This document shows positions 56,008 to 64,000 of a stretch of DNA of 64,000 nt, one piece after another. Every line of letters starts with the position of its first letter. Positions within the stretch are counted from its first letter, which is position 1. Below the pieces are notes generated by a model. The model was given only the letters and a program-made list of their open reading frames with translations. It had not been told where the DNA came from and did not search any database. Position numbers and translations under genes: made by a program. Source of the stretch: Mesorhizobium sp. B1-1-8 (lineage in GTDB: Bacteria > Pseudomonadota > Alphaproteobacteria > Rhizobiales > Rhizobiaceae). The DNA is taken from positions 4,131,501 to 4,195,500 of the forward strand of contig NZ_CP083956.1 in the NCBI RefSeq assembly GCF_006442795.2, read 5' to 3'.

Positions 56008-57490
56008 CCCCGAGAATCTGAGAAACTGCTTTTGCAACAAAGAGTTATCAGATTCAGGAACGGGGTCCGATGCAGACACACTGTACTTCCGAGCAGCTTG
56101 AATTTGAAGGCTTCGACGGCCACAAAGTTGTGGCTGGTTTCGACGGCGGAGCCATTACCTCAGACGCGGGCGCCTTGCTTCTGCGTCACGTTGATCGGGC
56201 CATCGGGCTGTTCGACCGGGTGGCCTCGTGCTTCGTCGATTACCGCGATCCGGATCTCACGGTTCACAGCGTCCGCACGTTGGTCGGGCAACGCATCGCA
56301 GCGATCGCGCTGGGATACGAGGACATCGACGACCACGACACGCTTCGCCACGACCCGGTGCTCGCACTTGTGTCGGAACGCTTGACGCCGAAGCGAGACG
56401 ATTGTGCGGTGCTTGCTGGCAAGTCGACGCTCAACCGGCTGGAGCATGGCCGGGTCGGGGAGCCGACGCGCTATCACAAGATCAGCTACGACAGGCTAGC
56501 GTTGGAGGCCTTGTTCGTGGACCTGTTCCTAAAAGCCCACGACAAGCCGCCGGCCGAGATCGTGCTCGATCTCGACGCCACCGATGATCCGCTGCACGGC
56601 CGGCAGGAAGGCAGGTTCTTTCACGGCTACTACAACTGCTACTGCTACCTGCCGCTCTACATCTTCTGCGGCCGGCACCTTTTGGCGGCAAAGCTCAGGC
56701 GTTCCAACATCGATGCCAGCAAAGGAGCGGTCGAGGAGGTTGAGCGGATCGTGACCCAGATCCGCAAAACCTGGCCCAGGGTCCACATCATCCTGCGCGC
56801 TGATTCCGGCTTTGCGCGCGAGGAACTGATGGCCTGGTGCGAGATCAATCGCGTCGACTACGTCTTCGGCCTCGCCCGCAATGAACGGCTGGAAACCAAG
56901 ATCGCCCCGACCTTGAAGGAAGCCTGCCTGGCATCTCGGGCAAGCGGGCAGGCCGCCCGGGTCTTCCGCGACTTCAGGTGGTCGACAAAAGACAGCTGGT
57001 CGCGCCGCAGGCGGGTCGTGGCCAAGGCCGAATGGACGACGCAGGGCGCCAATCCGCGCTTCATCGTGACGTCACTCAAGCCGGGGCGCTGGGCGGCACG
57101 GGTGCTTTACGAGGAGCTCTACTGCGCCCGCGGCGACATGGAGAACCGGATCAAGGAGTGCCAGCTCGACCTCTACGCTGATCGCACCAGTGCCAACACC
57201 ATGCGCGCCAATCAGCTGCGGCTGTGGTTCGCCTCGTTTGCGTATGTCCTGATCTGCGCCTTGCGTCGCCTCGGTCTTGCCCATACCCGGCTCGCCAACG
57301 CCAGTTGCGGCACGATCAGATTGAAACTGCTGAAGATCGGCGCGCAGGTGCGCGTCTCGGTTCGTCGCATCAAGGTGGCGATGGCCTCAGCGTGTCCCTA
57401 TGCCGAGGAGTTCGCCCTGGCTCACGCCCGAATACGTGCCGCGGCTCTGTAATGCCGCCGGACCTGAACCCTTCTCACAAACAATAGAGG
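56008..57490 (+). mobile_element. IS1380-family insertion sequence
   Basis: One transposase gene occupies the element. Candidate ends are ccccgagaatctgagaaa at the left (56008) and a weakly matching inverse cttctcacaaacaatagagg at the right (to 57490); they share only the TGAGAA core, so the borders are approximate. No target duplication could be assigned. Confidence 0.6.
56070..57452 (+). CDS. IS1380-family transposase
   Basis: 460 aa DDE transposase, full length and uninterrupted. Family landmarks are VVAGFDGGAITSDAGALLLR at the N-terminus, the first catalytic Asp block LDLDATDDPLHGRQEGRFFH with GYYNCYCYLPLYIF, the second Asp in HIILRADSGFAREELMAWCE, and the Glu in CARGDMENRIKECQLDLYAD. 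The element may therefore still be active. Confidence 0.93.
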   Translation: MQTHCTSEQLEFEGFDGHKVVAGFDGGAITSDAGALLLRHVDRAIGLFDRVASCFVDYRDPDLTVHSVRTLVGQRIAAIALGYEDIDDHDTLRHDPVLALVSERLTPKRDDCAVLAGKSTLNRLEHGRVGEPTRYHKISYDRLALEALFVDLFLKAHDKPPAEIVLDLDATDDPLHGRQEGRFFHGYYNCYCYLPLYIFCGRHLLAAKLRRSNIDASKGAVEEVERIVTQIRKTWPRVHIILRADSGFAREELMAWCEINRVDYVFGLARNERLETKIAPTLKEACLASRASGQAARVFRDFRWSTKDSWSRRRRVVAKAEWTTQGANPRFIVTSLKPGRWAARVLYEELYCARGDMENRIKECQLDLYADRTSANTMRANQLRLWFASFAYVLICALRRLGLAHTRLANASCGTIRLKLLKIGAQVRVSVRRIKVAMASACPYAEEFALAHARIRAAAL

Positions 57491-57981
57491 ACACATTGCT
57501 GAAGACCTGACCGTCGCCACACCGCGGCGCTGATCGCCGCCGTCCTCGAACTCCACAGCCATGCCAATGGCCGCGCCGCCTCAAAGCGCAGCCCGGCGAT
57601 AGATTCGGTGAGAGAAGCGGGCTAGGGCGGAGCAAGGAGCGAAGCGACGCGCGCAGACCCTAGGATCCATGCCGTTACTTACGAGCGTTGCAGCGGTGCA
57701 GAATTCTGAGCCGCCGGGTTCTTCGGAGACCGTCACGGCATGGATCCTCGGGTCAAACCCGAGGATGACGAAGCGTTGGCGGAGCCGAAGAACCAAGTGC
57801 TGAGAGGTTGGCGGGACAGCATCCCCTCTGCCTTGCCAGGCATCTCCCCGCAAGGGAGGAGATTGGCCGTCATTCGCTGCTTTCGCCAATTATCAGCGCT
57901 GGCGCAAAGGCTACCGCCCTCAAGCTCTTGCGGACGGCGAAGGCGCGTGGTGAACGTTCCACCACCGCTGGAGATCGCCTC
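57453..57981. other. Gap after the IS element
   Basis: 529 bp with no gene I can support; it contains the right end of the IS, the palindromic repeat at 57658-57764 and the LysE leader. A short stretch at 57530-57600 could be debris of another gene. Confidence 0.35.
57658..57764. repeat. Palindromic repeat with ggatccatgccgt arms
   Basis: Arms of about 18 bp (ccctaggatccatgccgt and acggcatggatcctcggg) enclose about 58 bp, followed by the hairpin cctcgggtcaaacccgagg (57746-57764). The latter form is widespread in alphaproteobacterial intergenic DNA. Confidence 0.8.
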
Positions 57982-58614
57982 ATGCCCGACGCCGCCAACC
58001 ATTTCGCCTTCGCGCTGATCTGCCTCGGCATGGTGCTGACGCCGGGGCCGAACATGATCTACCTGATCTCGCGTTCGCTGTCGCAAGGGCCGAAGGCCGG
58101 GCTGGTCTCGCTCGGCGGCGTGGCGCTCGGCTTCCTGTTCTATGTGCTGTCGGCCGCCTTCGGCATCACCGCGCTGCTGCTGGCGGTGCCCTTTGCCTAT
58201 GACGTGCTGCGCATCGCCGGCGCGCTTTATCTGCTGTGGCTCGCCTGGCAGGCGCTAAGGCCCGGCGGACGCTCGCCCTTCCAGGTCCGTGAATTGCCGA
58301 AGGACAGGCCCCGCAAACTGTTCGTCATGGGGCTGATGACCAATTTGCTCAACCCGAAGGTGGCGGTGCTTTATCTCTCGCTGCTGCCGCAGTTCATCAA
58401 CCCGGCCAAGGGCCATGTGCTGTCTCAGCTTCTCGTCCTCGGCGCGACCCAGATCTCGATCAGCCTGACCGTCAACGCCATCATCGCGGTGACCGCCGGC
58501 TCGATCGCCACCTTCCTGGCCGGACGACCGTTCTGGCTCGTCGTCCAGCGCTGGATGATGGGCACGGTGCTGACGGCGCTGGCCCTGAAGATGGCCACCG
58601 ACGCGCAGCGTTAA
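57982..58614 (+). CDS. LysE-family translocator
   Basis: 210 aa inner-membrane exporter of amino acids or derivatives (RhtB/LysE). It has six hydrophobic helices; the signature PGPNMIYLISRSLSQGPKAG is at residues about 23-42, and GLMTNLLNPKVAVLYLSLLP is the second family motif. ATG 57982 follows GGAG by eight bases. It is convergent with the DUF2189 gene, ten bases apart. The substrate is unknown. Confidence 0.93.
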   Translation: MPDAANHFAFALICLGMVLTPGPNMIYLISRSLSQGPKAGLVSLGGVALGFLFYVLSAAFGITALLLAVPFAYDVLRIAGALYLLWLAWQALRPGGRSPFQVRELPKDRPRKLFVMGLMTNLLNPKVAVLYLSLLPQFINPAKGHVLSQLLVLGATQISISLTVNAIIAVTAGSIATFLAGRPFWLVVQRWMMGTVLTALALKMATDAQR

Positions 58615-58624
58615 ACAATATCCG

Positions 58625-59449
58625 CTACATCGGCCGGCGAACGGGCCGGATCTGCTCCGGCTCTACCACCCTGCGGTAGAGATGCCAGGTCGCGTGGCCA
58701 AGCAGCGGCATGACGACGGCGAGTCCGGCAAACAGCGGGATCGATCCGATCACCAGAAGCACCGCGACCGTCAGGCCCCAGAGCGCCATCTGCAGCGGGT
58801 TCGCCACCACCGCGCGCGCAGAGGTCTCGATCGCCGAGACAGCGCCGACATCGCGGTCGAGCAGCAGCGGGAAGGCTATCACGGTGGTGGCAAGCACCAC
58901 GACCGCGAAGACGAAGCCTGCGGCATTGCCGAGCAGGATCAGCGTCCAGCCCCTGCTGGTCGTCAGCACGTCGCGCAGGAAGGCCCCGACCGAAGCCGGC
59001 GGCTCGGCGCCGAACAGGCTGGTGTAGATCGTCTGCGCAGTGAACAACCACAGAAGGAAGAGCGCGAACAGCAGGACGCCGATCACCGCGATCGAGGGCA
59101 GTGCCGGCGAATGGCGCACGTCGAGCGCATGGTGCCAGCGGCTGCTCATGCCGAGCTCGCGCCGGCGGCTGATCTCATAGAGACCGATGGCCGCGAAGGG
59201 GCCCATCAGCGCGAAGCCCGACATCAGCGGATAGACGAGCTGGATGGCGTTGGAGCCGGACGTCCATCGCGTCAGGATCAGGCCGACGACCGGGTAGATC
59301 AGGCACAGGAAGACATAGTGCGAGGGCTTGGCCCAGAAATCCTCGGCGCCGAGCTTCAACGCCTCCCAGAGGTCCGACGTCGTGATGTGTCGTACCGTGG
59401 GCTGCACATGCATCCCGTGCGCGTCCGCCATGACATGAAAACCAGCCAT
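58625..59449 (-). CDS. DUF2189 membrane protein
   Basis: 274 aa inner-membrane protein with about six helices. The family pattern is clear: VRHITTSDLWEALKLGAEDF, then DLPS-type HYVFLCLIYPVVGLILTRWT, and FALMGPFAAIGLYEISRRRE. ATG 59449 lies just after GGAGGACGG. The function is unknown; members often neighbour cytochrome or stress genes. Confidence 0.9.
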   Translation of the reverse strand: MAGFHVMADAHGMHVQPTVRHITTSDLWEALKLGAEDFWAKPSHYVFLCLIYPVVGLILTRWTSGSNAIQLVYPLMSGFALMGPFAAIGLYEISRRRELGMSSRWHHALDVRHSPALPSIAVIGVLLFALFLLWLFTAQTIYTSLFGAEPPASVGAFLRDVLTTSRGWTLILLGNAAGFVFAVVVLATTVIAFPLLLDRDVGAVSAIETSARAVVANPLQMALWGLTVAVLLVIGSIPLFAGLAVVMPLLGHATWHLYRRVVEPEQIRPVRRPM

Positions 59450-59636
59450 AACCGTCCTCCGTTTGGTATCGGGGGCGGTCACCGCCTGGGTGGCCGCCCA
59501 AGACTGCCACTTAAGTACCTGTGGCAGCATAGCCGATTTGCCAAGGATTGTCGTCGCAGATCGTGTTTCGCCCGTCGTCACGCGATTTTCATCGCCCTGC
59601 CCGGCAAAAGCCATGATCGCCGGTATCAGAGGCCGG

Positions 59637-60152
59637 ATGAGCATATCGACGTCCGAAGCATCCTCCCCTCTCACTCTCGACAGACGCATCTTTCTCAAGG
59701 CCGCCGGCCTTGCCGCGCTTGCCGGCATCGCCGCCTGCAGCACCGTTTCGGTGCCGACCGGCGAAGGCGCCGGCGTCTCGTCCTCCGCCACAGCGACGCT
59801 GGCCGGCATTCGCGCCACGGCCGGGCTGCCCGCGCTGGTTCCCGATAGGCAGTTGGAGCAGGCCGCGCTGCAGCAGGCCGGCTACATGGCCTCGCGGGAG
59901 CGCATGAGCCACACCACCGGCTGGGGCAAGGATTTTGCCTCGCGCATGAAGGGCGACGGGGTGCGCGGCGCCGCGGGCGAGAACATCGCCGAAGGCCGCT
60001 TCGACCAGCAGAAGCTGTTCGACATCTGGATGCATTCGGACGGCCACCGCCGCAACATGCTCGACCCCGACTTCAGCCGCTTCGGGCTGGCCTATGTGCG
60101 CGACGGCCGCGATCCCGGCCTTCGCTACTGGGCCCTGGTGCTCGGCCGCTAG
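59637..60152 (+). CDS. CAP (SCP/PR1)-domain lipoprotein
   Basis: 171 aa exported protein. A twin-arginine type signal DRRIFLKAAGLAALAGIAAC ends in a lipobox Cys. The CAP domain has LPALVPDRQLEQAALQQAGY, HTTGWGKDFASRM, AAGENIAEG and WMHSDGHRRNMLDPDFSRFG, so the His and Glu of the CAP cavity are present. ATG 59637 is preferred to ATG 59613. The stop TAG comes from the first bases of the repeat at 60149. Function unknown (members bind lipids or act as proteases elsewhere). Confidence 0.9.
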   Translation: MSISTSEASSPLTLDRRIFLKAAGLAALAGIAACSTVSVPTGEGAGVSSSATATLAGIRATAGLPALVPDRQLEQAALQQAGYMASRERMSHTTGWGKDFASRMKGDGVRGAAGENIAEGRFDQQKLFDIWMHSDGHRRNMLDPDFSRFGLAYVRDGRDPGLRYWALVLGR

Positions 60153-60254
60153 AGCGTTTCACCGTTTCACGGAAACGGTGAAACACTCTATCTCTTTGTT
60201 TTTACGCAATTCCGGACGGAAAACCGTGTCGCACTTTTCCTGGAATTGCTCTAG
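60149..60254 (+). repeat. Interspersed palindromic repeat, copy 3
   Basis: The best-formed copy: terminal ctagagc / gctctag, a perfect hairpin gtttcaccgtttc-acg-gaaacggtgaaac, the linker tctctttgtttttac, then gcaattccgg...cctggaattgc. Its first CTAG supplies the stop codon of the CAP gene. Confidence 0.93.
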
Positions 60255-60268
60255 CGGAGTGGCGGCGC

Positions 60269-60709
60269 TTACTTCAGCGCTATGCTCATGCCGCTGAGAT
60301 CGGCGTTGACTTGCAGGCCCACCTGCCTGCCTGTGAGTTGGAGTTGGGCGCCCTTGTCATTGGTCATGACGATCACCTGAGCCCCTCTGCCGAGCGCGCC
60401 GCCACCGCCTGCCGCACCATATACACCCGTCACGTCCCGGGCGCGTCGGATGTGGCGCACGGTACCCTGGAAATAGGTCTTGGAAGCGCCGAAGGCGAGG
60501 CCGCCCGAGATGCCGCCGACCGAGATGGGATAGCGGCGACCATGGAAGGTCAGGGTGCCCTCGCCGCCGGTGCCACCGATGAAGAAGGCCGCCTTGTAGA
60601 CGGAGAAGCGGATCGAGCCGCTGTCGGCATGCGCGGCGCTGGCAAAGCTAACTCCCGCGGCGGCGATGACGGCAACCGCGACTGAACGAAATCCGGACGA
60701 AATCTTCAT
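60269..60709 (-). CDS. Small exported protein, family not recognised
   Basis: 146 aa with signal peptide RSVAVAVIAAAGVSFASAAH-A. The mature part is Gly-rich and beta-like: FFIGGTGGEGTLTFHGRRYP, ISVGGISGGLAFGASKTYFQ, VTGVYGAAGGGGALGRGAQV and a final MSIALK. The glycine pattern recalls SYLF/DUF-type lipid-binding folds, but I cannot assign one. GAGGAG precedes the ATG by ten bases. Confidence 0.75.
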   Translation of the reverse strand: MKISSGFRSVAVAVIAAAGVSFASAAHADSGSIRFSVYKAAFFIGGTGGEGTLTFHGRRYPISVGGISGGLAFGASKTYFQGTVRHIRRARDVTGVYGAAGGGGALGRGAQVIVMTNDKGAQLQLTGRQVGLQVNADLSGMSIALK

Positions 60710-60875
60710 GATGAGAGCTCCTCAAGGTTGCCGCTTACCCAGGCGGCCGGCCACGTCGTATCAAAGTCATAGCCGAACAGTCTCGCCCGCCATTTGTTCC
60801 AGGCACGCGGCCTGAATCCGGCTGCGAGACCTGCACGAAGCGGGCGAACCGGCCGCAGTTTTGTTCAGCCGCAAT

Positions 60876-61124
60876 GTCAATCCATATGGGCTGCCGGCGC
60901 GCCGCCGGCTGGTGCCGCCTTCGGCTTGCGCAGCAGCAAGACGAAAGGAATGGCAATCAGCGTCATCACCATCAGGATTTTGAAGTCGTTGACGTAGGAA
61001 ATCATCATCGCCTGCAGGTTCACAAGCCTGTCGACCTGCGACAGCGCCATCCGATCGCCGCCCGCGGCTGCAGGCGAGGCCACCCAGAGATTGGGGTTGT
61101 AGGGATTGATGAAGGCCGAAAGCT
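60876..61124. repeat. Direct repeat, left copy (emrB 3' end)
   Basis: At least 249 bp identical, base for base as read, to 63752-64000. The right copy runs off the window, so the true length is unknown. It flanks the GGDEF/EAL gene. Confidence 0.97.
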
Positions 61125-61383
61125 CGCTGTGGTTGATCTGCGTGTTGCGCACCATGAGCGCCACACACCACCGACACGCCGATCGACGAGCCGAGATTGC
61201 GCACTAGGCTGAACAGCGAGGTCGCATCGGTGCGGTAGCGCGCGTCGAGCGTGGCGAAGGCAACGGTCGACAGCGGCACGAACACCATGCCCATGCCGAG
61301 GCCATGGACGATGCCCGAAGAGATGATCAGCCAGTAGTCCATCTGCGGCGTGAAGCTCGCCATGGTGTAGCGTGGCGCGCATG
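60877..61383 (-). pseudogene. Truncated, frameshifted EmrB/QacA-type MFS transporter
   Basis: The C-terminal third of a DHA2 drug:H+ antiporter. One frame reads YTMASFTPQMDYWLIISSGI, then GLGMGMVFVPLSTVAFATLD and SLVRNLGSSIGVSVV; after a frameshift near 61160 the other frame continues ALMVRNTQINHSELSAFINP to ILMVMTLIAIPFVLLLRKPK. Everything upstream of about 61383 is missing. The 3' end is identical to the other copy at the window edge. Confidence 0.9.
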
Positions 61384-61605
61384 TCGGCGAGGCGAGCTGC
61401 CCAGCCGGCCGAGGCATCGCGCCGGATAAAATCGCCAAGCGCCGCGGACGGATAGGAACCGACTTTTTACCAATCGACTTCAAAAACACGCTCCAGCGGC
61501 TTGAAAACACGCGACCATTGCCTGCGATGACCGCCTTTAAGACATTGCTAATCGATTGATTGGATTGATTGGCTGGTTTGCTGTGCAACCGTCCGGCTGG
61601 TCAGA

Positions 61606-63633
61606 ATGCGTTATCATCGCTGGCGAAAGAACATCTTTCTTGGTCGGTCGGATTTTCTTTTTTCGAAGGTGCCGCATATCGTTGCCGGCATTTATGCGCT
61701 GGTCAGCGCGGTGTGGATTGCATTCAGTGACAGACTGCTGGTCAGCCTTGCCGGAGGCTACAGCCAATACCAGCACCTCCAAACGTATAAGGGATGGCTG
61801 TTCGTTTCTGCTTCGGCGCTGATCATGTTCCAGTTCCTCCAGAACGCGTGGAAAGCCATCGTTGCCGCCTACGAGACCGCGCTCGAAAGCGAGGGGCGTC
61901 TCGAATTGGCGCTGGCCAGCGCGGACGGCGGCGTTTGGGAACTGAACCTCGCCGAAGGCGAGGAAGCGATTGCTTTTGTCTCCCCGCAGCTTACCGCCCG
62001 ACTGGGACTCCCGCCGACGCAGCGGCTTACCTTGGACGAATTTCGATGCAGAAGGCACCCCGATGATGTCGACCGGGTTGACCAGACGTTCGAGGCTTTC
62101 ATCAAGTCTGGCAGCCAAGGCTCGTACGAAGATCGCTATAGGGTGCGGGCAAACAACGGATCTTACCGTTGGGTGCATTCGCGCGGGAAAATCGTCGCCG
62201 GCAAGGACGGCATGGCGCAACGAATGGTCGGCGTTTCCCTTGACATCACAGAACAGATGGAGGCCGGGGAACGAGTCAGGCAGCTCCTGCGCTATGACCC
62301 TCTGACCGGTTTGGCGAAGCCGCAGAAATTTCTTTCGGATATCGATGACGCGCTTGCCAGGATGAGTTCCGGTAGCATGGTCGGAATCGTTCAGGCGAAG
62401 CTGCTCGACCTCGACCAGCTCATCGGCGACTCAGAGATTTTGGAGGACGCAAAGATTGTTCGGGCAATCGGCGATCGTCTGCAGGCGCTCTCGGAAGCCG
62501 GATTCGTGGCATGCCGCGTTTCGACGGATATTTTCGCTGTCGCCACCCCTGCACTGAAGACCCCTGAAGCGGTGCAGAACGCCACACGACAGGTTCTGAG
62601 CGTCTTTTCGAAGCCGCTACAAGTGGACGACGGATGCGTAAGACTTCGTTTTCTGATGGGCGCTGCGCTCTCCCCGCAGGATGGCGACAATGCGCACATT
62701 CTTCTGCGCAACAGCGGCCATGCTCTCGGGCGGGCCGACCGTACCGCCGACGCCGGCATTCGTTGGTTCACCGAAGGAATGGACACCGAATCCCGGAAGC
62801 GAAACGACCGCCTCCGGGACCTCGCCGGTGCCGTGGCCAACAGCGAGATCGAGTGCCATTTTCAACCGGTTGTCGATCTTGTGACCGGGCAAACAGCTGG
62901 ATTTGAGGCGCTGGCACGCTGGCGCAGGAGAGATGAGGGATTGGTGTCTCCGGACCAGTTTATCGGCGCCGCGGAGGAACTCGGTCTCATATCGGAAATC
63001 GGGGAAGACATCCTCAGGCAGGCATGCCATGCAGCGGCCCAGTGGCCTGGAGATTCGGAATCGGCGCCGTTTGTGGCCGTCAATGTCTCACCCATTCAAC
63101 TAAACGACCCTTCTTTCCCCGCCGTTGTTGCACGGGTCCTTGCGGAAAGCGGATTGTCCCCCAGCCGGTTGGAACTGGAGATCACGGAGAACGCTCTTTC
63201 AAGCGAACCCACATTGGCGGCGCGGCGACTTACGACCCTCAGACGACTGGGGATTTCGATCGCGATCGACGACTTTGGCACCGGATATTCGTCCCTTGCG
63301 CTTTTGAGCAAATTTCCATTCACCCGGCTGAAGATCGACAGGTCCTTTATCGCTGGCTACGGCCAGCGACATGAATCCACGATCATCGTCGACATGATCA
63401 TTGATCTTTGCCGGCACCTCGATCTGTCGATCACCGCCGAAGGCGTGGAAACGAGCAGGCAAGCCGCGCTGCTGTCCGCTAGAGGCGTTACCCTCGCGCA
63501 AGGCTACCGATTCAGTCGTGCCGTGCCGGTGGGGAACGCAACGGCGCTTCTCAGTAGAAAATGGCCGGTTCAAATAGCGATTTCAGCGCCCGAACGGGAA
63601 CTTCTTGCCCATGAGGGCGGAAGCCGACGGTGA
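61606..63633 (+). CDS. Membrane PAS-GGDEF-EAL protein, probable c-di-GMP phosphodiesterase
   Basis: 675 aa. N-terminal transmembrane helices (HIVAGIYALVSAVWIAFSDR; WLFVSASALIMFQFL), a PAS/PAC sensor (about 98-220, RYRVRANNGSYRWVHSRGKI), a degenerate GGDEF domain (about 225-390; the active-site loop reads RVSTDIFAV instead of GGDEF), then an EAL domain (about 400-650) with all catalytic residues: FEALARW, NVSPIQL, ELEITENAL, DDFGTGYSS, KIDRSFI, AEGVET and QGYRFSRAV. It therefore probably hydrolyses c-di-GMP and does not make it. It lies between two copies of the emrB 3' end. Confidence 0.92.
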   Translation: MRYHRWRKNIFLGRSDFLFSKVPHIVAGIYALVSAVWIAFSDRLLVSLAGGYSQYQHLQTYKGWLFVSASALIMFQFLQNAWKAIVAAYETALESEGRLELALASADGGVWELNLAEGEEAIAFVSPQLTARLGLPPTQRLTLDEFRCRRHPDDVDRVDQTFEAFIKSGSQGSYEDRYRVRANNGSYRWVHSRGKIVAGKDGMAQRMVGVSLDITEQMEAGERVRQLLRYDPLTGLAKPQKFLSDIDDALARMSSGSMVGIVQAKLLDLDQLIGDSEILEDAKIVRAIGDRLQALSEAGFVACRVSTDIFAVATPALKTPEAVQNATRQVLSVFSKPLQVDDGCVRLRFLMGAALSPQDGDNAHILLRNSGHALGRADRTADAGIRWFTEGMDTESRKRNDRLRDLAGAVANSEIECHFQPVVDLVTGQTAGFEALARWRRRDEGLVSPDQFIGAAEELGLISEIGEDILRQACHAAAQWPGDSESAPFVAVNVSPIQLNDPSFPAVVARVLAESGLSPSRLELEITENALSSEPTLAARRLTTLRRLGISIAIDDFGTGYSSLALLSKFPFTRLKIDRSFIAGYGQRHESTIIVDMIIDLCRHLDLSITAEGVETSRQAALLSARGVTLAQGYRFSRAVPVGNATALLSRKWPVQIAISAPERELLAHEGGSRR

Positions 63634-63751
63634 GAGTGCTTAAGAGTCAGTCAACCCGAAATCCCGCCCTGCATGCGAGACGGGAGAAGGAAGTCATGAC
63701 AGGTCGCGCCAAGAGCCCGCCCCGCTGGCGTGCGAAGGTTGGGAAATGAAG

Positions 63752-64000
63752 GTCAATCCATATGGGCTGCCGGCGCGCCGCCGGCTGGTGCCGCCTTCGG
63801 CTTGCGCAGCAGCAAGACGAAAGGAATGGCAATCAGCGTCATCACCATCAGGATTTTGAAGTCGTTGACGTAGGAAATCATCATCGCCTGCAGGTTCACA
63901 AGCCTGTCGACCTGCGACAGCGCCATCCGATCGCCGCCCGCGGCTGCAGGCGAGGCCACCCAGAGATTGGGGTTGTAGGGATTGATGAAGGCCGAAAGCT
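63752..64000. repeat. Direct repeat, right copy (emrB 3' end)
   Basis: Identical to 60876-61124 with an offset of 2,876 bp; the repeat starts at gtcaatccatatgggctgcc and still continues at the window end. Confidence 0.97.
63753..64000 (-). CDS. EmrB/QacA-type MFS transporter, 3' end only
   Basis: C-terminal 81 residues of a DHA2-family multidrug exporter: the last periplasmic loop (SPAAAGGDRMALSQVDRLVN), the final helix ILMVMTLIAIPFVLLLRKPK and the tail APAGGAPAAHMD. The remainder lies beyond 64000, so whether this copy is intact cannot be seen. Confidence 0.85.
   Translation of the reverse strand, partial: LSAFINPYNPNLWVASPAAAGGDRMALSQVDRLVNLQAMMISYVNDFKILMVMTLIAIPFVLLLRKPKAAPAGGAPAAHMD

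Noticed and set aside
55828..56385. A plus-strand frame of 185 codons overlapping the transposase
   Set aside because: It begins in the 11-bp tandem repeat and then runs out of frame with the clear IS1380 transposase.

Overview
The window is GC-rich chromosome from an alphaproteobacterium of the Rhizobiales, most like Mesorhizobium. The pointers are an Omp25/31-type outer membrane protein, the run HAD hydrolase-ribF-ileS-lipoprotein-tadA-rluB-rsmD-M16-M16-patatin, TadG-like von Willebrand proteins, and several copies of a short palindromic intergenic repeat. The genus is inferred from gene content and style; no search was run.

Layout. 0-1.9 kb: the 5' part of a sugar ABC transporter binding protein behind a LacI regulator that has two near-identical candidate operators. 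2.2-6.6 kb: a three-gene cassette (MerR-like regulator, large Eco57I/HsdM-type N6-adenine methylase, small PD-(D/E)XK nuclease) that reads as a compact restriction-modification or defence unit. 6.9-9.5 kb: a methyltransferase, an Omp25-like barrel with the relic of a second one, and a RibD-C/DHFR-like protein. 9.6-34.9 kb: two neighbouring type I secretion/adhesin loci. Locus A has an SdrD/Cna-B-repeat adhesin (7 x 312 bp), HlyD and ABC genes. Locus B has a giant cadherin/RTX adhesin (24 x 309 bp, about 3,830 aa if three indels are repaired), ABC and HlyD genes. Their 5' leaders are homologous, and a relic of the DHFR-like gene lies between them, so the two loci look like a diverged segmental duplication.

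34.9-50.7 kb is mostly core: patatin lipase, two M16 peptidases (one with a palindromic repeat inside its coding sequence), rsmD, rluB, tadA, lipoprotein, ileS, a Xre/RES toxin-antitoxin pair inserted beside ileS, a MipA barrel, an HdeD-like membrane protein, ribF and a HAD phosphatase. 51-55.8 kb: two tandem TadG-like vWA proteins plus the decayed 3' end of a third, and an NTF2-like protein. 56-57.5 kb: an IS1380-family element. 58-60.7 kb: a LysE exporter, a DUF2189 membrane protein, a CAP-domain lipoprotein and a small exported protein. 60.9-64 kb: a PAS/degenerate-GGDEF/EAL phosphodiesterase flanked by a truncated copy and the 3' end of a second copy of an EmrB-type MFS transporter, identical over at least 249 bp.

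How the parts fit. The two secretion loci export large Ca-binding repeat adhesins, and the tandem TadG-like proteins and the c-di-GMP phosphodiesterase also fit surface attachment; no direct link is visible. No TolC-type outer membrane partner is in the window. Truncated second copies of genes (omp, DHFR-like, tadG, emrB) recur across the accessory parts and show repeated duplication and decay. No rRNA, tRNA or CRISPR array was seen.
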